This document shows positions 52,458-55,537 of a stretch of 55,537 nucleotides of DNA, piece by piece. The notes below the pieces were generated by a model, which was given only the letters and a program-made list of their open reading frames with translations, was not told the DNA's origin and did no database searches. The position numbers were made by a program, and so were the translations under genes. Within the stretch, counting starts at the first letter, position 1, and every line of letters starts with the position of its first letter. Origin of the DNA: Clostridia bacterium (lineage in GTDB: Bacteria; Bacillota_A; Clostridia; Christensenellales; Aristaeellaceae); the NCBI GenBank assembly GCA_025997215.1, contig BNUH01000013.1:1-55537 (forward strand), written 5' to 3'.

Positions 52458-53357
52458 ATGACCATGAATACGGCGCGTCCCATCCCCGCTAGACGCAAGC
52501 GCAAACCCGATGTTTCCGGCGGTGTAATTGTCGGCGTGCTGATTTTGTGGGCGCTGATAATCTTCTATCCGTTCTACAACGCGCTGTTGACATCCATCGT
52601 GCCCTACGGCGTCTACACCCGCCGCCCATTCCTGCTGTATCCGCCGCAGCTGGACTTCGGCTCGTACCGCTTCATATTCTCATGGAGATACCTGTGGACA
52701 GGCTTTCGCACGACATTGATAGTGCTGTTCGGCGGCCTGGCCGTCAATATGTTCCTGACCATCGCCACGGGCTATGTCATGTCGAAACCCGACCTGCCCG
52801 GCCGTAAATGGTTCAACATATTCATCGTATTCACGCTATTCTTCCAGGGCGGCATGATCCCCGGTTATTTGCTCATCCAGTCGCTGGGCCTGCTGGATTC
52901 GTACTGGTCGATGATACTCCCGCTGGGTATGAACGTATTCAACATGATGCTGATGCGCAGCTATTTCCACACGATCCCCTCCGATCTGGAGGATGCCGCG
53001 CGCATCGACGGCGCAGGTGAGATCCGCATACTTATGCAGGTATATCTACCGCTCGCCCTGCCCATGCTGGCTACCGTCGCCTTATACTACGCCGTGGATC
53101 GCTGGAACGAGTGGTACAACGGTATGCTTTATATCCGTGTAATAGGTAAACAACCATTACAGTTATTAATCAAGAATATGTTGGAATCCGCCACCGCAGT
53201 CATCAATTCGATTCCGCTGGACGTACGGCCAGCCGCCTTCCCTCAAGGCATCCAGATGGCGGGCGTGCTGATTGCAATGCTGCCTATCGCTCTGGTATAC
53301 CCATTCCTGCAGCGATTCTTTATCAGTGGTTTAACACTGGGCGGTGTTAAAGGATAA
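52458..53357 (+). CDS. Carbohydrate ABC importer permease, LplC/YtcP type
   Basis: A 299-residue partner permease with about six helices (GVIVGVLILWALIIFYPFYN first). The ATPase-contact loop is EDAARIDGAGEIRILMQVYL near residue 179, and the C-terminus (PFLQRFFISGLTLGGVKG) is typical of the family. AAGGAGG lies 7 nt before the ATG. Pairs with the upstream LplB-like protein to form the translocation channel. Confidence 0.92.
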   Translation: MTMNTARPIPARRKRKPDVSGGVIVGVLILWALIIFYPFYNALLTSIVPYGVYTRRPFLLYPPQLDFGSYRFIFSWRYLWTGFRTTLIVLFGGLAVNMFLTIATGYVMSKPDLPGRKWFNIFIVFTLFFQGGMIPGYLLIQSLGLLDSYWSMILPLGMNVFNMMLMRSYFHTIPSDLEDAARIDGAGEIRILMQVYLPLALPMLATVALYYAVDRWNEWYNGMLYIRVIGKQPLQLLIKNMLESATAVINSIPLDVRPAAFPQGIQMAGVLIAMLPIALVYPFLQRFFISGLTLGGVKG

Positions 53358-53408
53358 CCAAATTTCAAGGAATCTCTAGGAATCCCAGAATCACAAGGAG
53401 GCATGTTC

Positions 53409-54986
53409 ATGAAGCGTTACCTTACCATCCTGCTCACCCTGGCCATGGCGCTGTCGCTGTTCGCGCCGCTCGCCGGTCAGGCCGAAGCCCTCGCGCCGAT
53501 CAAGTTCTCGATGTCGGCCATCGACGCCGAGACCACCGGGGTCTCCGCCATCACTGGCGAACCCACGCCCGTCTACGAGTGGCTCAAGTCCAAGTACAAC
53601 GTCGACTTCGAATTCTGGCCCCTGACCTGGAGCAACTACGTCGACCAGACGCGCATGTGGCTGGCCTCCGGCAGCGCGCCGGACATCATCTTCCTGGATG
53701 TGGCCGCAGTGCGCTACAGCGAGTATGTGGACTGGGTCGACGCGGAGCTGTTCCGCCCGTATGACCTGGATCAGTATCCGAATCTGTCCGCAAACTTTGA
53801 CAAGATGAAGCTGGGCACCGGCGCGAAGTTCGCCATCGACGATAAGCTGTACGCGTGGCCGGCGATTTACGACAGCGCGGCGTTCAACTTCGTCGCCGTC
53901 CCGCACTATGAGTATCGCGTGGACTGGGCCAAGCAGACCGACCTGTATAAGGAGGACGGCACCTACACCTGGGAGGAATGGTGGGCGCTGGTCAAGGCTG
54001 TGCAGGAATTGAACCCAGCCGAGAGCGACGAGACAATCGGCGTCATATTCCGCGACGCGTGGGCGTTCCCGCGCCAGATCCTGCGCCAGTATACCAAGGA
54101 CGCCATGGCCATGACACTGGATGAGAATGGCGATTACGTCTGGGGCATGACGCTGGATTCGACAAAAGAAGGCGTCAAGGCCGTCAAGCAGCTGTATGAC
54201 GATGGTCTCATCTGGAAGGATCAGGTCCTGGCGATCCCGAATTCGTGGAGCGACAACTTCTACGCTAATAAGTTGTTTGCAGTCGGCACCGAGAACCTGA
54301 CCTACGGCGGACCGCGCGGCGCGGGCACTGGCTATATCAACGCCAACCCAGGCACCACCTATGAGAATTTCGTCGACGTGCTGGCCATCGCCACGGTCGA
54401 ATCCCCCGTCAAGGGCCATCTGCTCGCGACAGTCGAAGGCGACCAATGGAGCCAAACGGCGATGAACGCCGCCACCGTCACCGACGAGAAGGCCGCGCGT
54501 TGGCAGTCGATCCTGGACTACCTGGTTTCGGATGAGGGTTATTACACCCGCAACTGGGGCATCCCGGGCGTGGAGTGGCAGTACAATGCCAACGGCGAAC
54601 CGGAGGTTATCTGGGGAACCAACGCCGAGGGCGCGCTGGAAAATCCGACGAATGGCTTCTGGTGGTTCGCCCGCATAGGCGGCACCAATGACAACCTGGC
54701 GCTCTACGCGCCCGACGGCACCAAGTGGATCCAGAAAGCCACCATCGATGCCATGAATAAATACCTCGTCGAACCCAACGAGATCGTTCCGATCGACGTG
54801 GCGCTGCGGTTCTACGTAGACCCGGTGTACTCGGAGATCACGGCGGGCCTCGAGGAGACCATCTATCAAAAGTTCTGCGAGCTGCTGCCCCGCGCCGATT
54901 TCCAGGCGCAGTGGGATGCGTGGGTTGAGCAAGAGGCGGCGATCCTGCAGCCCGCCGTGGATGCCCTCAACGCCAACCTGAAGTAA
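53409..54986 (+). CDS. Extracellular solute-binding protein (family 1, LplA/YtcQ-like)
   Basis: A 525-residue binding protein delivering a carbohydrate to the LplB/LplC channel. The Sec signal (KRYLTILLTLAMALSLFAPL then AGQAEA) has no cysteine, so it lacks the lipobox expected in a Gram-positive binding protein. WLASGSAPDIIFLD near residue 83 and many surface tryptophans/tyrosines (TYTWEEWWALVKA) fit oligo- or polysaccharide binding. The ATG at 53409 is 7 nt after AAGGAGG; the ATG at 53403 is too close to it. It ends in NANLK before two hairpins. Confidence 0.9.
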   Translation: MKRYLTILLTLAMALSLFAPLAGQAEALAPIKFSMSAIDAETTGVSAITGEPTPVYEWLKSKYNVDFEFWPLTWSNYVDQTRMWLASGSAPDIIFLDVAAVRYSEYVDWVDAELFRPYDLDQYPNLSANFDKMKLGTGAKFAIDDKLYAWPAIYDSAAFNFVAVPHYEYRVDWAKQTDLYKEDGTYTWEEWWALVKAVQELNPAESDETIGVIFRDAWAFPRQILRQYTKDAMAMTLDENGDYVWGMTLDSTKEGVKAVKQLYDDGLIWKDQVLAIPNSWSDNFYANKLFAVGTENLTYGGPRGAGTGYINANPGTTYENFVDVLAIATVESPVKGHLLATVEGDQWSQTAMNAATVTDEKAARWQSILDYLVSDEGYYTRNWGIPGVEWQYNANGEPEVIWGTNAEGALENPTNGFWWFARIGGTNDNLALYAPDGTKWIQKATIDAMNKYLVEPNEIVPIDVALRFYVDPVYSEITAGLEETIYQKFCELLPRADFQAQWDAWVEQEAAILQPAVDALNANLK

Positions 54987-54997
54987 AGTTATGCCAG

Positions 54998-55019
54998 AAT
55001 AAGCTCTTTAGAGCTTATT
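54998..55019 (+). terminator. Hairpin after the binding-protein gene
   Basis: AATAAGCTC-ttta-GAGCTTATT, a 9 bp perfect stem 12 bp past the stop. Confidence 0.5.
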
Positions 55020-55030
55020 AGGAAATGGTG

Positions 55031-55070
55031 CAACAACCCGATGGCTGATGCTGTCGGGTTGTTGTTATTT
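55031..55070 (+). terminator. Rho-independent terminator of the importer operon
   Basis: An 11 bp perfect stem (CAACAACCCGA / TCGGGTTGTTG) with a 12 nt loop, followed by TTATTT. Strongest terminator in the window. Confidence 0.8.
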
Positions 55071-55103
55071 GAGTATTATGTACACGTTTTTCACATATTG
55101 TCA

Positions 55104-55132
55104 TTTACATAGCGCATATATTTGTGTATAAT
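55104..55132 (+). promoter_or_regulatory. Promoter of the CUT2-type ABC ATPase gene
   Basis: TTTACA at 55104-55109, a 17 bp spacer and TATAAT at 55127-55132, 15 bp before the ATG. Confidence 0.75.
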
Positions 55133-55147
55133 GGAGAGGAGAGGTGA

Positions 55148-55414
55148 ATGGGTATGCCGCACGCTCTGCTGCGAATGACGGATATCAGCAAGGTTTTCCC
55201 TGGCGTGAAAGCGCTGGATAACGTGCAGTTTGAGCTGCGCGCCGGGGAGATTCACGCGCTCATCGGCGAAAACGGTGCGGGCAAATCCACATTCATCAAG
55301 ACCTTGACGGGCGTTCATAAGCCCGATGGCGGCGAGATTCTGCTGGACGGCAAGCCGATCGTCATCCGCGATCCCGTCCATGCCCAACGCCTGGGCATCG
55401 CCGCGATATACCAG
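55148..55414 (+). CDS. Simple-sugar ABC transporter ATPase, N-terminal fragment
   Basis: The first 89 residues of a RbsA/MglA-type (CUT2) ATPase: [20 protein letters not shown], the Walker [19 protein letters not shown] near residue 39 and [11 protein letters not shown]. Family likeness stops at the Q-loop segment GIAAIYQ (about 55414). The reading frame stays open to 55507 but encodes an unrelated Arg/Pro-rich sequence, because from there the DNA reads as the opposite strand of a second ATPase domain. ATGs at 55148 and 55154 are both possible with the AGGAGAGG site. A complete protein would be about 500 residues. Confidence 0.8.
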
Positions 55415-55537
55415 AATCGGCCTTCGCTATACCAAAGATCGCTTCGGCGACCTCCGTGCGGCCCGCGCCGACCAGCCCCGTCAATCCCACGATCTCCCCA
55501 GCCTTGACCGTCAAACTGACGTCTCGGAAGAATCCTG
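55410..55537 (-). pseudogene. Inverted fragment of a CUT2 ABC ATPase, second domain
   Basis: Read on the minus strand from 55535, this segment encodes [18 protein letters not shown] followed by [19 protein letters not shown] and DSG. This is the start of the second nucleotide-binding domain of RbsA/MglA-type ATPases, where Walker A is degenerate (GLVGAGRTE). It points towards the plus-strand N-terminal fragment, sharing the five bases ACCAG (55410-55414) at the junction. It is cut by the window end. It is either a true inversion within one gene or an assembly fold-back at a contig end. Confidence 0.75.

Noticed and set aside
53391..54932. 513-codon open frame on the minus strand
   Set aside because: It is fully antisense to the solute-binding protein gene, whose frame has a signal peptide, ribosome site and family features; long antisense frames are common in GC-rich DNA.

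Overview
The window looks like a contig from an uncultured anaerobic Clostridia-type Firmicute (inference; possibly a Christensenellales or Oscillospirales relative). The evidence is a single-chain pyruvate:ferredoxin oxidoreductase, an IspH-RpsA (S1) fusion, the Firmicutes order plsX-acpP-rnc-smc-ftsY, a CIRCE operator, strong GGAGG ribosome sites with many TTG starts, and GC-rich, very compact coding. No rRNA, tRNA, CRISPR array, transposase or prophage gene was found. Both window edges look like contig ends: the left edge lies in a long inverted repeat, and at the right edge an ABC ATPase reading frame folds back into the opposite strand.

Layout. 1-555: hairpin-rich inverted-repeat element. 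565-2829: XRE-cupin regulator and acyl-CoA synthetase. 2852-4350 (minus): two coupled VanY-type D,D-carboxypeptidases. 4497-8027: nifJ. 8097-13641 (minus): a small secreted protein, then a coupled operon (transcribed nagA, hisC, nucleotidyltransferase-like, PqqD-like, radical SAM/SPASM) that resembles a peptide-modification cassette without an evident precursor. 13747-14697: thiN and a divergent intergenic region with four DnaA boxes. 14698-18228: AraC regulator, penicillin-binding D,D-carboxypeptidase, GNAT, RluB. 18229-18565: intergenic palindromic element. 18566-19918 (minus): an AT-richer CPBP protease/TetR pair. 20161-23766: J-domain protein, then an esterase / acyltransferase / DUF6320 membrane protein operon. 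23767-26439 (minus): Eis-like acetyltransferase, murA, FmdB-like zinc ribbon.

From 26635 to about 55414 every gene is on the plus strand. First comes a housekeeping run: ACT protein, alr, 5-formyl-THF cyclo-ligase, a membrane protein, rsmD, coaD, a coiled-coil protein, a second alr, plsX, acpP, rnc, smc, ftsY, cmk, plsC, ispH-rpsA. Then come CIRCE-controlled htpG, pgk, tpiA, an MFS transporter, a YesN/YesM-type two-component system, and an LplB/LplC-type sugar ABC importer with its binding protein. Cell-wall D-alanine chemistry recurs (two alanine racemases, two VanY, one serine D,D-carboxypeptidase, murA).

The most unusual points are: the PqqD/SPASM/nucleotidyltransferase operon; the DnaA-box cluster away from dnaA; a two-copy intergenic element whose terminal hairpin keeps its loop but has compensatory stem changes; an HtpG with a long His/Asp/Glu linker under a perfect CIRCE; a G10 tract between response regulator and kinase; an acyl carrier protein with a non-acidic recognition helix; and the fold-back inside an ABC ATPase gene at the right edge. 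All functions are inferred from sequence motifs read by eye; no database search was run.
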